A stretch of 64,000 bases of DNA from Saccharina japonica (GCA_008828725.1 MEHQ01002830.1:67501-131500), one strand, 5' to 3'; shown: positions 1 to 13,540, counted from the first letter of the stretch. Translations and numbers: made by a program. Notes: generated by a model from the sequence alone, not told the origin.

Positions 1-1044
1 ATCTTTGGCCCTTTGTTATGTATTCAATCCTGATCAAGGATATAGTTCGTTGAACCCCCCCGGGATGCTACCAGAGCCATAGAGACGATTTCACGAGACG
101 AGTGATTTCGACCAGTAAGCATTATGTTCCTCGACACTATTCAAAGCACAGAGGGGCAGGGGTTACCATATTATGATAGTGTTACATGTTAAAAAAAAAA
201 ACAGTTTATATCCCGCAGATAACTCGATATAAACGAGTAAGCAACAACGACTGTATTAAAACTACCCTGCACCTGTGGGACAGGGTTCAAGAAGGGTGTG
301 CCTTGTTTTTGTCAGTACTATTCCTGATGACATGATTATGATTGTTGTATCGACATAAACAAGCAACTGTATTACAAATAAAGGCGTTGCACCTGGACGC
401 ATGCTACGGCGGTAGAAGTGCACCATGTTTATTTTTCAGGGTGGTAGCTTGAGGTGGTGGTGCTCCTACAGCCCTCTTGTCGAATGAATTTGCCATCAGT
501 ACTGCTTGTACTAACAACATAAAAAAATAAGGATATAAACAATACCTTCAAGGTATTTTTAATACGTTGTTGATGCTAAACCTAAATTTGGGCCGATCCT
601 CCATTGGAGCGGAGACGCCCATTATATTCCCTATAAAACATATGTATCCAAACAACAGAGGATATTTGGGGTTGCCAGATATACCATCGAACCGATAGAT
701 CTCACAAACGTGGATGAATAAAACGTCAACAACAGCCTTAAGTCGTACCTGCTATACACCAGGTAACCTGCACGGGTAGGGGTGCATGGAATGAATACCT
801 AAGATGATTACATAAAGACCGAAAGACAGACAGACAGACAAGCAGACAGCTGGACGACAGACAAACTCAAGAGGCAGACGAACGGGCAGATAAACAGCTA
901 GAAGCTGCTATGCGTACTGTTTGTATTCGCTGTGCATGGTGCTACAACCACCCTACGTTTTTTTCTGGCTGGAGTTTACCCGGGGCAGTTTTATTCATAC
1001 TCTTATCGCACCAAGCTTCGATGAAGCTCCAACTTCCCTCCCAC
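1..1044. other. Presumed intron 1 of the left-edge receptor, with a GACA microsatellite
   Basis: No coding signal was seen. At 823-905 there is a degenerate (GACA)n/(CAGA)n stretch that recurs in unit B at 28,200-28,285. Similarity to unit B begins near 600; bases 1-600 have no partner in the window. Confidence 0.5.
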
Positions 1045-1391
1045 CTGTTTGCGAATTCGTAGGTTGCATTATCCAGGCAGGTGATATTGACGTAGGTCAT
1101 CACACCGTCTCTGGCGGTAGGAACAAGCCATTCGAGGCTTTGAACGCCTGCGGTGCCCGCGCAGATCCCTTCCACGTCGTTCCCCCCAGCGTCGTCGTTA
1201 AGCTCTGAGGGGATGGGCTGCTCGTCGCTGTCACCCGTACATCTCATGACGAGCCCGTCAAGCCAGTGCCCGCTCCATACGGTGAGCGAGTACACCCTGG
1301 TGCCCGCGGAGCACGGCACGTTTACACCCGATGCAGATGTGACCGTAAGGCCGACCACGATAGCCCTGAGGACGGCACCAGCCACCGCCAT
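1045..1391 (-). CDS. First exon of a third beta-prism receptor paralog, gene runs off the left edge
   Basis: Read on the - strand from the ATG at 1391, the exon encodes a signal peptide (MAVAGAVLRAIVVGLTVTSA) and repeats 1 and 2, including CSAGTRVYSLTVWSG and DGLVMRCTGDSDEQ. It ends in GCAAACAG before a GTGGGA donor, after 347 bases and in phase 2, exactly like exon 1 of gene A. Downstream exons would lie left of position 1. Together with gene A it forms a widely spaced head-to-head pair (13.4 kb apart), so a shared promoter is unlikely. An AG two bases before the ATG, behind CCTCTTGCTTCAC, may be a splice acceptor of a 5' UTR intron. Two sequons (NIT and NAT) are kept. The exon is well conserved even though the surrounding DNA has diverged from unit B. 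Confidence 0.75.
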
Positions 1392-3797
1392 AGCTGTTCG
1401 AGGTTTTAGTGTGAAGCAAGAGGGCGAATGCAGCTTTCTATATGATGAGTGATTTATCGTGGTGAACGACATGCCTTGTCGGCTTACGAGTAGTCCAATT
1501 TAATTTTCTTCCGAAATGCTGCGTATAACGATAGGAAATTAATGCATTGCGAGTGGGCCGCGATACGAGCAAGCCAGTTATTGGGAATACCAGGGTATGG
1601 TTTTTATTACTCAAAATGTTCGTTTCTTTTTCTCTTCTAGAAACACTATGCAAGCACTAACGGTACTGCACAGTACTTTTGATCGACGATATGCATTCGG
1701 ACGATCATTTTTCGGGCCATTAGTACGGACTGTGACAGCACAGCCCCATGGGAGTATGTGAATATCGAGTTTCTGTCGCTAGGAACTCGCACAGCATATT
1801 TTGTAACTGTTTTCAATAGTGCGAGTTAGTCGATGTTGTAGATACAGCTAGCTTCTGTAGATATAACCGATATAACAACCCAAACAATTTTTGTTTTCAC
1901 CTAATCACCATAACGTATGGTCAGAAGACACGGTCCAATAGAAGCCGAAATTAACCAAGAACGCCTGCTCTGAATTCCGTCTTTTTCTTAGAATAAAAAG
2001 GAACAAAGCTATGTGGAAAAAGGACACATCATACCCGATGGAGACAGCGCTTTTAGGCTGAAACGTTCCCTGAATGACGAGACTCCTCAAACCATAATCG
2101 TCGATTTATTTTTAAGGTGTAAATATATATATACTTGTATAAAATATATATGTAGATAATTACTTTCAAGCGATATCGGAGTGTTCACAGGGAAGCATAT
2201 TTAATTTTCTTTTTTAAATCGTTTTTTATCTTACTATTGGTATAGGGCTACTGAAGTGACGAGCCTCAGAAAAATCATTCGAATAAGAATAGCGGGACGC
2301 TTATATTTCCTCTTTTTGGCAAATAAAATCAGGAGGATCAGGAAAGTGTAGACAAAGCACTCTTCGAAAATATCACGACCCTAATCCTCGAGTGTAATGT
2401 AATGGAACAGAAAAACCAGCATGAAGGAGAACAAACGTAACACCGCAACAAAATATTGCGCAATCGCACGCAGCACACCAAACGTGATGGCAAGAAACTC
2501 AACCAGAATAGGGGCTGACACTAGGTGGGTTCAGGTTGACGATTGCTAACCTACGCCGCTTTTCCTACTGAGACAAAAACGAATACCTGGTACGAAGTAT
2601 TATATAGGTTCCTGCCTCTCGTTCGGCCGCTATCTTCTGGCGCCTGGGCCTTTACGTTAGATTCGCCTGGAGCGTAGTCAATCCTGGGGAGTGTAGCAGC
2701 AGATAAATCTATCTAACTTAAAGATCGGTAATCATGTCCTGCGGTCTCTTGAGAGCGGCGGTGCATCACAGTCGTCTGCTGCAGCTGTATAGAACGGATA
2801 GGTGTACCGGTGGTAGTGCCCACGAGTATCGACGCCGATCGTCTCGCACTTTATTGATTTAACTCTCTCCAGTTCCTGCCGTCTGGCGTCTGCTGCTGAT
2901 TGACAGTCGCCTTTTTTCCCCATTTCTTGCCTCTGCGGCGCGCGATGCCCTGACTTGTTCATGCGTCTACTCTACTGCTGTTGTTCGTGTATGTGCTGCA
3001 GTTTCCCCGATTGAAGCGGCCTTGTGAAATGTACTACACGCAGTAGTGTTGGAGTGGAGGCGACCAAGCACGCTAGGACGGCAAACCACAGTAGGGGATG
3101 CAGGGAGGGGCTCCATCGGCGCCACACTGGGTGCGCGCGGCCTTAGCCGCGGCTATCCTGCGGCTATGTGCGGAGGACTTTGGGCGTCGTTCTGCCCTGG
3201 AGGGCTCACTACCAGATTGCGACAGTACCGGCCCGCTCATAAGAAACCAGAAATCGGGCCTAGGCTGACCTTCTTATTTGAGAAAGGGGTGTGTCCCACA
3301 CTAACTTCAGTATAATAGCTCTCGGCTTTCTTATTTACTCCGTAATGTTTAGGCTGAGTTTCTTGCGGGGCACTTTCCTATGGGAGGGCCGGTAGTGTAT
3401 GTTGCCTCGCTACAACAAAATGTGAGTGTTTGTTATCGTGATGGCTCGAACGTAAACTTTACCGGCCTTGGTGTAGATACTTTCCCAATCTACGAGGGTG
3501 GAACCACCCTCAATTCAATATATACATGACTCTACGGTTGTAGCTCCTGTGTTAGTCAAGTGCGCCCAGCTTTAGCCGTCTCAAAACGGAGTCGCAAATG
3601 TTTGCCATCACGCAAAGTACAAATTCGTACACTATTTTGCGGCAACTCTCCCTTCCGTGGTTGGTGAGGGCATCGCCATACCATGGAATCCGAGAACGTG
3701 CTGTAGATGGTTGGCCACTGAACTCCAAAAAACTCACATCGTGACGAAGAAAATCATACACGCGAGAGCATAATACAATTTTGCACGCACGCGTGAT
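1392..3797. other. Non-coding part of unit A
   Basis: It aligns in patches with 28,765-30,960. No frame is conserved between the units. At about 3,235-3,420 there is a block absent from unit B that carries GGGCCTAGGCTGACCTTC and resembles 57,030-57,130, so it is probably an inserted repeat. Confidence 0.45.
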
Positions 3798-4115
3798 CAC
3801 CAGCCGTATAATTGCACGTACGTGCTGTGGGCTGTTAGAACTGCACGTACTTTTGCACCATCTTTACCCTTGATCCCACCCGGACCTGATCCCACCCGGA
3901 TCTGATCCCATTTGGCACCCCGCTCCCACCCACAAGATGCAGGAATATAATCAGCCCTCCGCAGGAGCCACCAGAGGCCCACCTGGCACCTCTGTCCCAT
4001 TTGGTACCCATATAGGCCATACATATCTGAAATAACTCCTGCTATACATATATCCGGATTGAATGTACGTGCAGATTCGTTAGACTCGCACGCACGTGCA
4101 AGTTCTCCGGAGCCG
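3798..4115. mobile_element. Mutator-like MITE with 9-bp target duplication
   Basis: This 318-bp block is missing from the matching place in unit B (about 30,975). It is flanked by direct copies of ACGCGTGAT (3789-3797 and 4116-4124), while unit B has one copy. The ends form an imperfect inverted repeat of about 50 bases sharing TTGCACGTRCGTGC and CTGCACGTAC. A nine-base duplication with long inverted ends is typical of MULE derivatives. The centre holds short GATCCCACCCG repeats and no gene. Confidence 0.75.
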
Positions 4116-5294
4116 ACGCGTGATACACGCAACCAAACCGTTATATCAACGCCTTACCTGAGATAGAGCCCAGTCGACGCCGTTGTAAGAGGCGTTTGAT
4201 TCACTAGTTTATGTATCGTAGTGACAGTACTAACGATCAGCGGAACAGGGTGATAATGACTGTTTTTGTCCAGGTTCAAGGCATACTTGTAGGGTTGGCG
4301 CTAGGGGCGGGATGTCTTCCCGGCCAACCACAGGGCTTCCAGAATATCCAGGCTATCGAATACTGTAATCAAGACAACAAAACATGGCACATTCCCTCGG
4401 ACAAACGTTTCAAAGCTGATAATGCTCGACAACCTGAAAACCTCTACCGCCGAGTGACGCATGGATTTAAGTATCGCGGAGAGGTTTTCGCTAGAAACTG
4501 TCATTTTTGTTGGGTGTTCCCCTGTTTTTCAAATGGAAAGACGGCTCTGAGATTCATGGGGTTGTGTTATCGTACCACACGTGTGATACGGTACTCGGAA
4601 CTAGCATAACCCTAACGCTGACCCTAAGCCGATCGGATGAAACCTAACCCCGACCCGACGCCAAACCGACCAAGTCTCGAATAAGGGGTAAGCTCTCCTG
4701 ATTTCCGTACACTAAAACCATTTTGTGTTGTCGCTTTCTGAATAACTTACTATACTCCCGCAGGGATTCCAAGGCATATATGTAAATCGTTTTCGCGCAA
4801 ATGGTTCGAAAAGCTGACTGTGTAGGACGTACGCCAAGCAATGTGTGAGCTCAATAGTTGCTCCATTGACCATAACCAAGTTGTGATAATTTCACAAGGC
4901 AACGCAGTCCAATGATCACTTTTACCGCCAAATGTGTAAACCATTTTTGGGAGATATTATTCAAAGGTGTTATGTTACCCCCTTTCGAATAGTTTATACC
5001 TCTTTCGCCAGGAAATCGCTTTTTGTTATCCACAATGTTTGGAAAACAAAACGATGGAGTGTGCGTTTTTTTCTTTCTTTTACTTCTCTAAAGCTTCTCC
5101 CGAAGGGAGGATTTGAGGTAATTGTTTGAAAAAATTATCAAAACATTTCTTTAGAGAAGTAAGTATTTGATCAAAAGTTACGGTAACTTTTGTCTCTCAG
5201 TTTTATTGGCCTATACGCACCGAGCATTCTACCGACGCAGAACGCCCCAAATTATGGCAGATGTCTCCCATAGGCCCCAACCTTGCTGCTTGCT
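4116..5294. other. Non-coding part of unit A
   Basis: It matches 31,000-32,000 in patches (for example ACCGCCAAATGTGTAA at 4,925). The open frame at 4,211-4,609 is not kept in unit B and is probably chance. Confidence 0.4.
4570..4700. repeat. Short minisatellite, unit A version
   Basis: It has two to three degenerate units built on CCTAACCCCGACCCGACGCC. The array is expanded at the matching place in unit B. Confidence 0.5.
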
Positions 5295-5296
5295 TT

Positions 5297-5715
5297 ACAC
5301 AACACAACAGCCGGTGGGAGCACAGAGGCTCGAGAGGTGTAGCTAGAGTATGATACGGACGAGCTGTAGTGGATTTAGCTAACGGGGCGCCGGCGGACTG
5401 CTGGCGGCCCCCTACGGTACACTCTCGCCGGCTTGGTGTCGTGGAGGGTGCGCCGTTCAGAAAGAACTACTCGTACGAGTACGAGTTACTCGTACGAGTA
5501 CTCGTTTGTAGACGTACTCGTACCGCCTTACTTGTAGAGCGCGACAGGATGACAGATCGTCGTGTATCATTTCAACTTCACCACACTCAGTAGCAGCACT
5601 AGCAGCAGCGGTGGCGCGCAGCCACGGTCCATATATGTCGGGCGCCGGGCGGGCTTGGAGCGGAGTGTGCCGGCGGGATGTCGCGCGTAGGTCGAGGGCG
5701 GCAGCAGGAGCAGCA
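5297..5715. repeat. Dispersed repeat with CTCGTACGAG palindromes, copy 1
   Basis: It is about 420 bases and closely similar to 52,801-53,250. It contains several overlapping CTCGTACGAG palindromes near 5,468-5,505 and the GC-rich GTCGGGCGCCGGGCGGG stretch. The block is absent from the matching place in unit B, so it arrived by insertion or was deleted there. No coding capacity is conserved between the copies. Confidence 0.65.
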
Positions 5716-5767
5716 CACGACGACAAGAATAGTCGGGCGCAAAATCGAAAAAAGCAAAAACGGAAGC

Positions 5768-5770
5768 TGT

Positions 5771-5801
<31 letters not shown>

Positions 5802-5880
5802 ACCGCTGCTGCTGCTGCTGCTGCTGCTGCTGCCGCTGCTGCTGGGGCCGCCGATGCTGCTGGGGCTGCCGCCACATAGC
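5768..5880. repeat. CTG trinucleotide microsatellite
   Basis: A run of CTG with GCCGCTG and GGGCTGC interruptions. It produces poly-Leu, poly-Cys, poly-Ala and poly-Gln frames on both strands, none of which should be taken as genes. Confidence 0.9.
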
Positions 5881-8660
5881 TGCAGCCACCTGTGCTGCTG
5901 CTTGCGGTCGTGGGATAGCAGCTGCGGCACTGCGGCTACCCCTGCCGCCGCCGTTGCTGGGCTGCCGTTCCTCTCGTACGCTACGTTTTGTTTTCGTTGT
6001 TTGTTTGGTTTGCCGCATTGCCTCACCCCACTTCCCTTATCATTTTCGGTGCCGTCGCCTGCAGGATTTTGTTTACTTCTATCGCAAACACACCGAAACC
6101 ATGAGGGGAAGGGAACTGACTTTGTTTTAGCGGAAGGAAAGTATATTGTGTTATACTTCTATCGCAAGCACTCCAAAATATCTGGCGTTTTACCTAAAAT
6201 ATACACTGTTCTCTACCCGGTCGACAGAGGCGCACATAACACGGGTGGAACACTTCGTGATGCTTCTTTAAGAAGCGGCGTCTTTGCCTGTCAAATCGTT
6301 GGATTCAGCTTGAACCCGCTCCTTTGCGGTTAAATAAAACTTCCCAAGCAGCGCCACCGAGATAAGTTGCAGCTTGCCACCTTTTTCTGAAAAACTGCCC
6401 CCCGCAGTGCGACCGAGGGAAGTTTCAGCTTGCTGCCTTTTTCGTTGGGGTGGCTTCTTTAGTGCTTCTACAGCTAACCCAAGGTTCCGTTCTCTGCGTC
6501 GACGCACATACACGTGAGTATGTGTGAGTGTTTCCCTGGAGTGTCTTCCTTGTCGTGCCCGCCCGTTTGTGTCCCGTACAGCAGTATAAAGGACTGTCGG
6601 CTCCTGCACTTGACACGTTTGCTTACAACAATGTGTTGCATTCAACACTTGCACCAGCTCCTTCGTATATAGAGGAAATCGCCCCCGCAGCGTGACGGAG
6701 GAAAGTTAGCTACAATTTGCTGCCTAATTGTGTAGGGTGACTTCGTTCGTTCTTGTAACTATCGCCATGCCTCAATACCAAACACAACACGTGGTGAGTG
6801 GGTGGGTGGGTGGCCGCGTTTGAGCGATACTATCGAGTGTCTTCCTCGCCATGCCCGTCCATCTGTGTACTTTACAACAAATTGGATATCACACACCCTG
6901 GGACGATGTCCCGAGTCGATTATCTCTGAACACCGATAGTGACTGACTTACAAAACAAATGATCACTGACTTTGGAACATGCTCGTCGCGGGTTTGGTCC
7001 ATTTTGATGCATCGCTCATCAGTTTGCTGTGTTGATACCGTGGTCAAGAGTATCTACGCGCGGAGGTTTTGTGCGAGGTGGTGTGGTATCTGGGGTTATA
7101 TGCTGTGAAGTCCCGCTTAGGCCTTAAAAGATGCAGGGTGTGTCTACTCTAAATCATTCAAACTCTCGTGCAAAAACCTCTAGCCAAACCACCTTGACTT
7201 CCAATTCTATGGCCAACCAGTGTTTACTTCCAACTCCCTGCAGGTAGTGGTGTTTTCGTGTACATACTACTACTACACTACTACTACTACTACTACTACT
7301 ACTACAACTACTACAGTACTACTACTACTGCTGCTGTACTATATGAGACAACAGTAGAATACGGACCGATCTTGGAAGAAAGGAACCTTTTCGCGAGGGA
7401 GAGGTGCAGCCAAGCTCACATCTCTGCCCGTCGACGACAAGAGGTCTCTTCTTCCTCCTGGTTATACAATCCCACCTACACCCTACAAGGTATATACGTA
7501 CTTGAAAATATAAGCAAACATCGCCTTTGCCTATTAATAGGTAAAACCTGCTTGAAAACCTTCCCTGGCGTACTGTTGTACTACTGCTCTGTCTCCACAC
7601 GCGTGGTGTCAAGACGTGGCGGGGGGCGCTATACCAACGAGGAATGGAGGGACGAAGAGTTCGGCAAAGTGGTTGGCACGTTATGAGCAGACCAGAGGAG
7701 TTCGGTAATAAATGGTGGCACACCGTAAGCAGACGATAAGTTCCGTAAAAAGAATGATTGGCACGATATGAACAGAACGTTATAACATTCAACAAGGTAG
7801 GGGCGGATGAAAAAAAAATTATCAAATAATTTTAGCCACAAGAGTGAGGGTGGATTATCTTATTTGTTTTCGAACATAACAAGAGAAACACGATATATGG
7901 AGGTGTTGTGCATTGAATGGGCATGCGTACGTGTCAGGACTGGCTTTGTTTTTTAACTCAGCACCACTCTGGGCGGGATTATACGTACCTTTCAGTGATA
8001 TTATGTAAAGCCAGCGTCAATACCTTCAAGTCTAAACCTGTATCTTCCCTTCACACTTGGAACTCAGTATGTCCGGCGAGCCAGCATAAACATACGCCCG
8101 AAAACAATGTTCTATCGATTTATTTTACCATCCACTACTAGTAGAATGCCCCCCGTTGTCGAATATCGATACGTTCGACGCATGATTCGAGAACGAAATC
8201 AGCAAGGGAGCACAGGCGAACGTAGATGCATCCGAAAGGGAAGACAGCCGTGGTTCACGAGGATGACAGGGAGCGTTCACAAGGGAACAATATGTAAGAA
8301 TTGTGTAGCTAATACTATGGACAGAAAGGCGGCAAGGGTAGATCAATTAGTGATACAGACAAATTGAGGTGTATACGGAGGGCGGGAATGCTTACCATGA
8401 TCGGTACTTTGTATATTTGGATAGGGAAAAAGGACTACGGACATGAAAGGCTCAGAGAACGAGTGGCAGTCAGCGTATTAAAATGGCCCCTTCGGGCAAA
8501 GACTACGAGAGCACTGCAAAACAAAAGCCGTTTTGTTTTCAATTAAAACACTATTTCTGGTAGATATTTCATCTTTTATGACTCCCTACGGAAAACGCTA
8601 TTTCTCCAGTTCTAATGCGCAGACCTGCTCCCTATGAACAGTTTCCGAGTAGGTAGCCTT
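5881..8660. other. Non-coding stretch with unit-A-specific block
   Basis: 6,150-6,720 matches unit B at 32,080-32,500. About 6,740-8,430 has no partner there and contains a (TAC)n microsatellite at 7,260-7,335. 8,430-8,600 matches again. I see no gene. Confidence 0.4.
7260..7335. repeat. TAC/ACT trinucleotide microsatellite
   Basis: A nearly pure run of TAC units after GTGTACATAC. The poly-Tyr frame it creates is not a gene. Confidence 0.9.
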
Positions 8661-9240
8661 TGTCATCATGAAAAGTGTATCTTACTCAAAACCGACACAC
8701 CCCTGATACCCAAATACGGAATCAACGAAAGGCAGTTTCTCCGGCTGCTGGTACTGTTTTAACTCAGAGTTTTGGCTAGGACACCGCGCACTATTATAGT
8801 AGGTGAACCTAACAGAGCCTCAAGTTCAACCGCGCGTAGCGTCATACGTGGCCACAGAGAGTGTATATACCAAGTAGGCTCCGAAACAAAAAAACAACAA
8901 CTTGCTGCTGAGCACTTTCGTTTCGTGGTGCAAACGAAGCAATGCCTGCCCTCCCCTGCAGATCTACGAAACCCAGCGCCTCCTATTAATAGAGACCAGG
9001 ACTATAACAAACAACCTATACGTTGATCGGGAGCAGGTCTGCGCATTTGAACTGGAGGTATGCCGTGTTCCGCAAGGAGTACTGGTAGGGTTTGGTATGT
9101 ACCATGGATGGTATTGCTGCTGTAATATATTCATATATATTGTTCTCAAGACTCCAGCAGCTCGCCTCAAGTACTCTTTTATTTGTTTTTCGACCGTAGG
9201 GGGCTATGGGGTTTACGGCCATGGTCAACATATGACCGGG
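8660..9240. repeat. Interspersed block, copy 1 of 3
   Basis: It contains TTCTCCGGCTGCTG and, further on, a stretch with GAGCACTTTCGTTTCGTG. The same order recurs at 32,870-33,480 and, for the second part, at 35,940-36,340; a lone first part lies at 34,440-34,640. The open frames inside are not kept between copies, so I read it as a multiplied non-coding segment. Confidence 0.6.
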
Positions 9241-10187
9241 TAGATCGGCCTGTCACGAGGAAAACAACTTATTGGAAATCGTATGGTATCAGTACTAACA
9301 TAAGACGATAGTCGAGATAGGACCAGGTTGTGGTGCTTGGGTGGGGTGGCGTCATCTTAAAAAATGGGTTCGCCACTTTTTCCGAGTGATATTTCTCTCC
9401 CGCATTCGCTAAATCAATTTATAGTTCTTCATCGCTGCGAGTACATGAATCGGTACGAATTATACCGTTTCCTTCTTCTGGCGTATATGTAACAAACGTT
9501 TACTGTAATTGAGAACTGCCTCGCCTATGAGAACGATAATATAGTTTAGGAGCTTGCTTTTTTAAAGAGTTATACTTCGATTACAATAAAATTTGGACCT
9601 AGAATATCTGTTCATCGGTGGTAGGTATATCAACCCACAGAAAATATATGAGATCAGCCTTAACACGCTGGAAAAACAGAGGATACAAGGGAATTGGTGT
9701 TTTGGGGCGAGGCACCTCGTCCATAAATCACCCCTTTCTAGGACCGTCTATACCTTGAGACTGCCGGTGCCGATTTTGTTTTTGTTTTTGTCATGGACGG
9801 CTATCACACTTTGAAATTTGACGGTAAGGAAAGTACATCAATTACAATACGGAAACTATTTTCCGATATCATTAGCACCGGAAATAAAAGTCTTGATAAT
9901 GAAAATCGTCTGTTGTGCATTGTCAGACTATAATAATTGATACTGAACTTTCTTATATTTTAAATTTAAATATATCTATTTGGAGAGCTTCAGTTGTTGA
10001 AGACATACAGTAATGTTGAAAAATCTATACGTACAGTATATGAGCCCGAAAGTTTCTGTTTCTCAAGTTGCAATAAGAGTTATTACGTACTGTAGTCGTA
10101 TACTATAATCCATTGTAAAGTCAGCCTTGCTTGTCAACGGGGCTATGTGTGCGTGCCTGGTAGTCCACGCCCTGCATGTTACTAACA
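9241..10187. other. Non-coding, AT-rich
   Basis: Nothing recognisable was seen apart from short AT-rich runs (9,950-9,975). No partner was identified in unit B. Confidence 0.4.
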
Positions 10188-10740
10188 TGTGGATGTTAGA
10201 ATACGTACGTGCCTTTGTGATGTGCAGTCACTACGCACTGTTACGAGTATATGCGTATCTTAGTTTACATATTCGGGTAAATACAACATGCGGATAGATT
10301 GCGAGTTTTTCTTACCGGTAGTGCGCTCTAGTGTATTTTCACAGCACCTCCCTCAGGAAGGATGCTAAGAACGTTGCTATAACGTTACTTTACCGTTAAA
10401 GAGAACATTACAGGGAACAGCAAGGACTACTCTAGAATGAAACCGCCGTGGCATGGGCATTGTACCGAGATGATCAATTGCAGGCATCGCCCACCTCGAT
10501 CACATTACTCTACTCTACTCTTCTCCTTTCTACTTCTATTAGTTTCTCTTCATATCCGTTTCGTTTGATTTATCAGATCAGCTTTCTTTCCAACATGGCC
10601 ACATAGGCGCCTTTTCAAACCATAACTTTTACTCTTCTTCACAAGTGATCTTTACAAAACCTGCGATGCCACCTTTGCCATCTCTCGTCACAAAAACAGA
10701 GCCTCATCACACGCGTGATTCTTTTAACACCCGCAAAATG
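10188..10740. mobile_element. Solo-LTR-like element, copy 1
   Basis: It is about 550 bases and similar to 48,615-49,165. The ends resemble TGTTAG and TTAACA, the usual TG...CA form of LTRs. No internal coding part lies next to it. It is an old fossil; its family cannot be named without the matching internal region. Confidence 0.45.
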
Positions 10741-13289
10741 GTAGCACGCTATTGACTGTGACTCAACCAGATACCTCGAAGTGGGTGTACCCTCAGCCAC
10801 CACCTTCAACCTATCTGGCACAAGATGTATAGCATACGTTCGAGGTAGTTTGCATTTTTCTGCGAAGTCATGGACGGCAGCGTCGGCGGAGAAGCAGAGT
10901 GGGTCGGGGTTCGGGACCTCATGTGTTCGGTGAATTTCATCGACAGGAAAAGATCTTCGATAACGCAAAGCATATGTTGCTACTGTCCTCTTTACGTCTA
11001 CTGCGAGGTTTACACGCACGTAACGTGCTCGATCCACTGCATGATCACAACATAGGCAAGTAGGAGCTACCTGGTAGGGCTACTACTAAGGCTTCTGTCT
11101 CTTCTGAAGTACTCTGACGTTAAGTGTCTGCCTATCGTGGTCGTTGTGCGCTAGATTCCTCCCAGCCAAATGAACGACTATGCACAGCGCCCCCAGCTTC
11201 GATCGAGCCCATTTGGCTCGGAACGACTGCACATTTGGATACTTAGCTTTGTCTTTATCGACGTGATAGAATACAAATGTGTTACGTATTAGCAAATACC
11301 AATACGCGAGAAACGAGCAAGGGCTCGTATCCACGTAAGTTACCGACGCCTACCTTTTTGCACGCAGGGTATGATAACGAAGGTCTGCATCCACTGCTGA
11401 CAGAGAGTGCATCGCATAGACAACGTCCCTTTTCACTTCGGCATGCCTTCGTGTTTGGTTCGCTTCCTCCTGAGGTTTCCGTCTGCGACCGCCACCCAGC
11501 ATGCACTGGTGCGATGGCACGAGGCCTTTGTCCTGGACGACGTCCGGTCGTTTGTCTCGTGTCGCAACGATAACTACAGTACGATTAGGCTGAGCTCAAG
11601 TTCGAGTCCGCAGCTACATAATATGTACTGGCGGTTCGTGCGGCGATTGATTTGCGCTCAGCCAGATTCGGGGTTGTACTGTAAAGATGTCCATCAAATA
11701 AGTCGCGCTATCCGGTTCGGTTGGTTTCGAAGCTACTCAAGCACCTCCCTCCTCACATATGTTGTTGATTTCAGGCGAAGATGGGAACGGATGCCACCAC
11801 TCTTTATCGGGAACCCTCTCCTCCGACTTGTCGACGGCGTTGCAACAAAATACAAAGCAATCCTTGCTGTCGCAGGCAAGGGATACTCGCCACGAATGGG
11901 ATGTAATGTTGAACAATACATGAATGTTGAACGGTCCTTTCATTTCCGCCTTGAGTGATACGTGGTAATCACACCAGTAATACTATGGTTAGTAAACATT
12001 GGTATATTGTATTTGTGTGTTCTGTAGGTCTTATTTAATATTTCCCTCCGTTGAATAACTACGGTACAGGCATCGAGTTCGAAGGGTGTTCGATACACGT
12101 ATTATGTGTCGCCAGATACATTATACCAAGATTGGTGGTCGTGAGGACATAGTTGTCGCGCCCGAAGAGAAGAGAACACCGTCAAACAGTACAACAACTA
12201 AAGTGCATTTGGAACACAGTCTGACCGGGTTAACCGACGAGAACCGGTCATCATCGACGACACTTTCAACAAACCCGGAGATCAACCAGAACCCATAAGT
12301 CTATAGACATAATCCCTACTATTCACGTATCGACCATTGTTTTGCACCAATGGTATTTTATTTATTGCTGCACACTTTTCAACTGTGAGATTTACAGCTA
12401 TTGATCCCACGTGGGCAGTATCGAAGAAAGTAGTGACAAGAGGGACAGTCAAACATGCCGTCAACGAGAAATCCACCCGGGATCAGTGGGATAAATGCAC
12501 GTTCTCTCATTTTGACCACGTCTTTCGTAATAGGGGCCTTTCGCAAGATAGCCTCGACCATTTTCTTGCTTCATTAAACAGTTGATTATGTCTGCACTTT
12601 TCGGTCTGCACTTTCTATCAAGTTCTCATAATCTTGTCTGTCTAAAACGTCGTACTCTAACATAATCTCATAATTTTATATGTCGACAACGTTATACTCT
12701 TAACATAAAAGGGAGAAGAAGGAGTCGTGCAAGGCCTCATACCCGGGACAATTGTCTTCACACGTCCCAATCCCACTTGTTGCCTTACTCGCACCTTTTG
12801 AATGCATTATCGTTATTATTTATGTATACCCGAAGTAGTACGAGCTGATTCCAGTAAGAGGCGTAAATTCCACCTTCGGAAACTCACAAACGGAACACAC
12901 TGATTGTTTCAACACTAAAGATATCTACACGACCGCATGAACAAGGGGCACGCATCGGTGAAACGAATTGTGTCGTGCGAGTTGTAGTCCGCGAGATATG
13001 GACATTGTCGTACTACTTGGGGAGGCGCTAGTTCACATAGGGATGGTATTCCTGTAGTAAAATCAAAATAATTTGAAACCAGGCGATATATCGGTCAGTA
13101 CGTCGACATATTCGATACTAGACATGCTGACATGATCGCATCAGCAAGAGGAAGACGTTCGTGACACTTTTTTTGATTTGCAAGCCGTGAGGGGCTGTTA
13201 GGCGAAACGCCTCCCAAAGTACTGGAACAATATATGGGGCAATTTTGTCACCTTAAGGGAATATTTGCACTTCACGGGAATGATTTCTG

Positions 13290-13540
13290 CGCCTTTGTTT
13301 TTGAGAGTTAAAAAACGAAATTTGGCAGGGTTGTGGGAAACAACAAGCCGAAAAACAGAACTACTGGGCATGTTTGACCAAAAACATGTTTCGTGCATGA
13401 CGACATCAGAACAAATGCAAAAGTGTCCCTGAAGAACGGAAAACTAAACATAATAAAGTCCAGCCGTCAGTTTGTGCGTAGTGTCATGACGCATAACCCT
13501 GCCATGTTTCGTTGTCCAACTCTCAAAAACCAAAGCGCAA
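13290..13540. repeat. Foldback repeat
   Basis: Two arms of about 50 bases, containing TTTGAGAGTT and AACTCTCAAA together with the CCCTGCCA motif, face each other across about 140 bases. The right arm is also related to a direct repeat at 24,720-24,800 and 49,880-49,960. Confidence 0.6.

Noticed and set aside
5611-6333. Long + strand frame (240 codons) with a poly-Leu stretch
   Set aside because: It is caused by the CTG microsatellite, overlaps equally long frames in other phases and on the other strand, and lies in a repeat absent from unit B.
7258-7686. Frame with a poly-Tyr start
   Set aside because: The start is a TAC microsatellite, and the block has no partner in unit B.
10639-11037. 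132-codon - strand frame
   Set aside because: Its end lies inside the solo-LTR-like element, and nothing similar remains in unit B.
11407-11958. 183-codon + strand frame upstream of gene A
   Set aside because: It has no recognised domain and no counterpart upstream of gene B, and a frame of this length can occur by chance in this much sequence.
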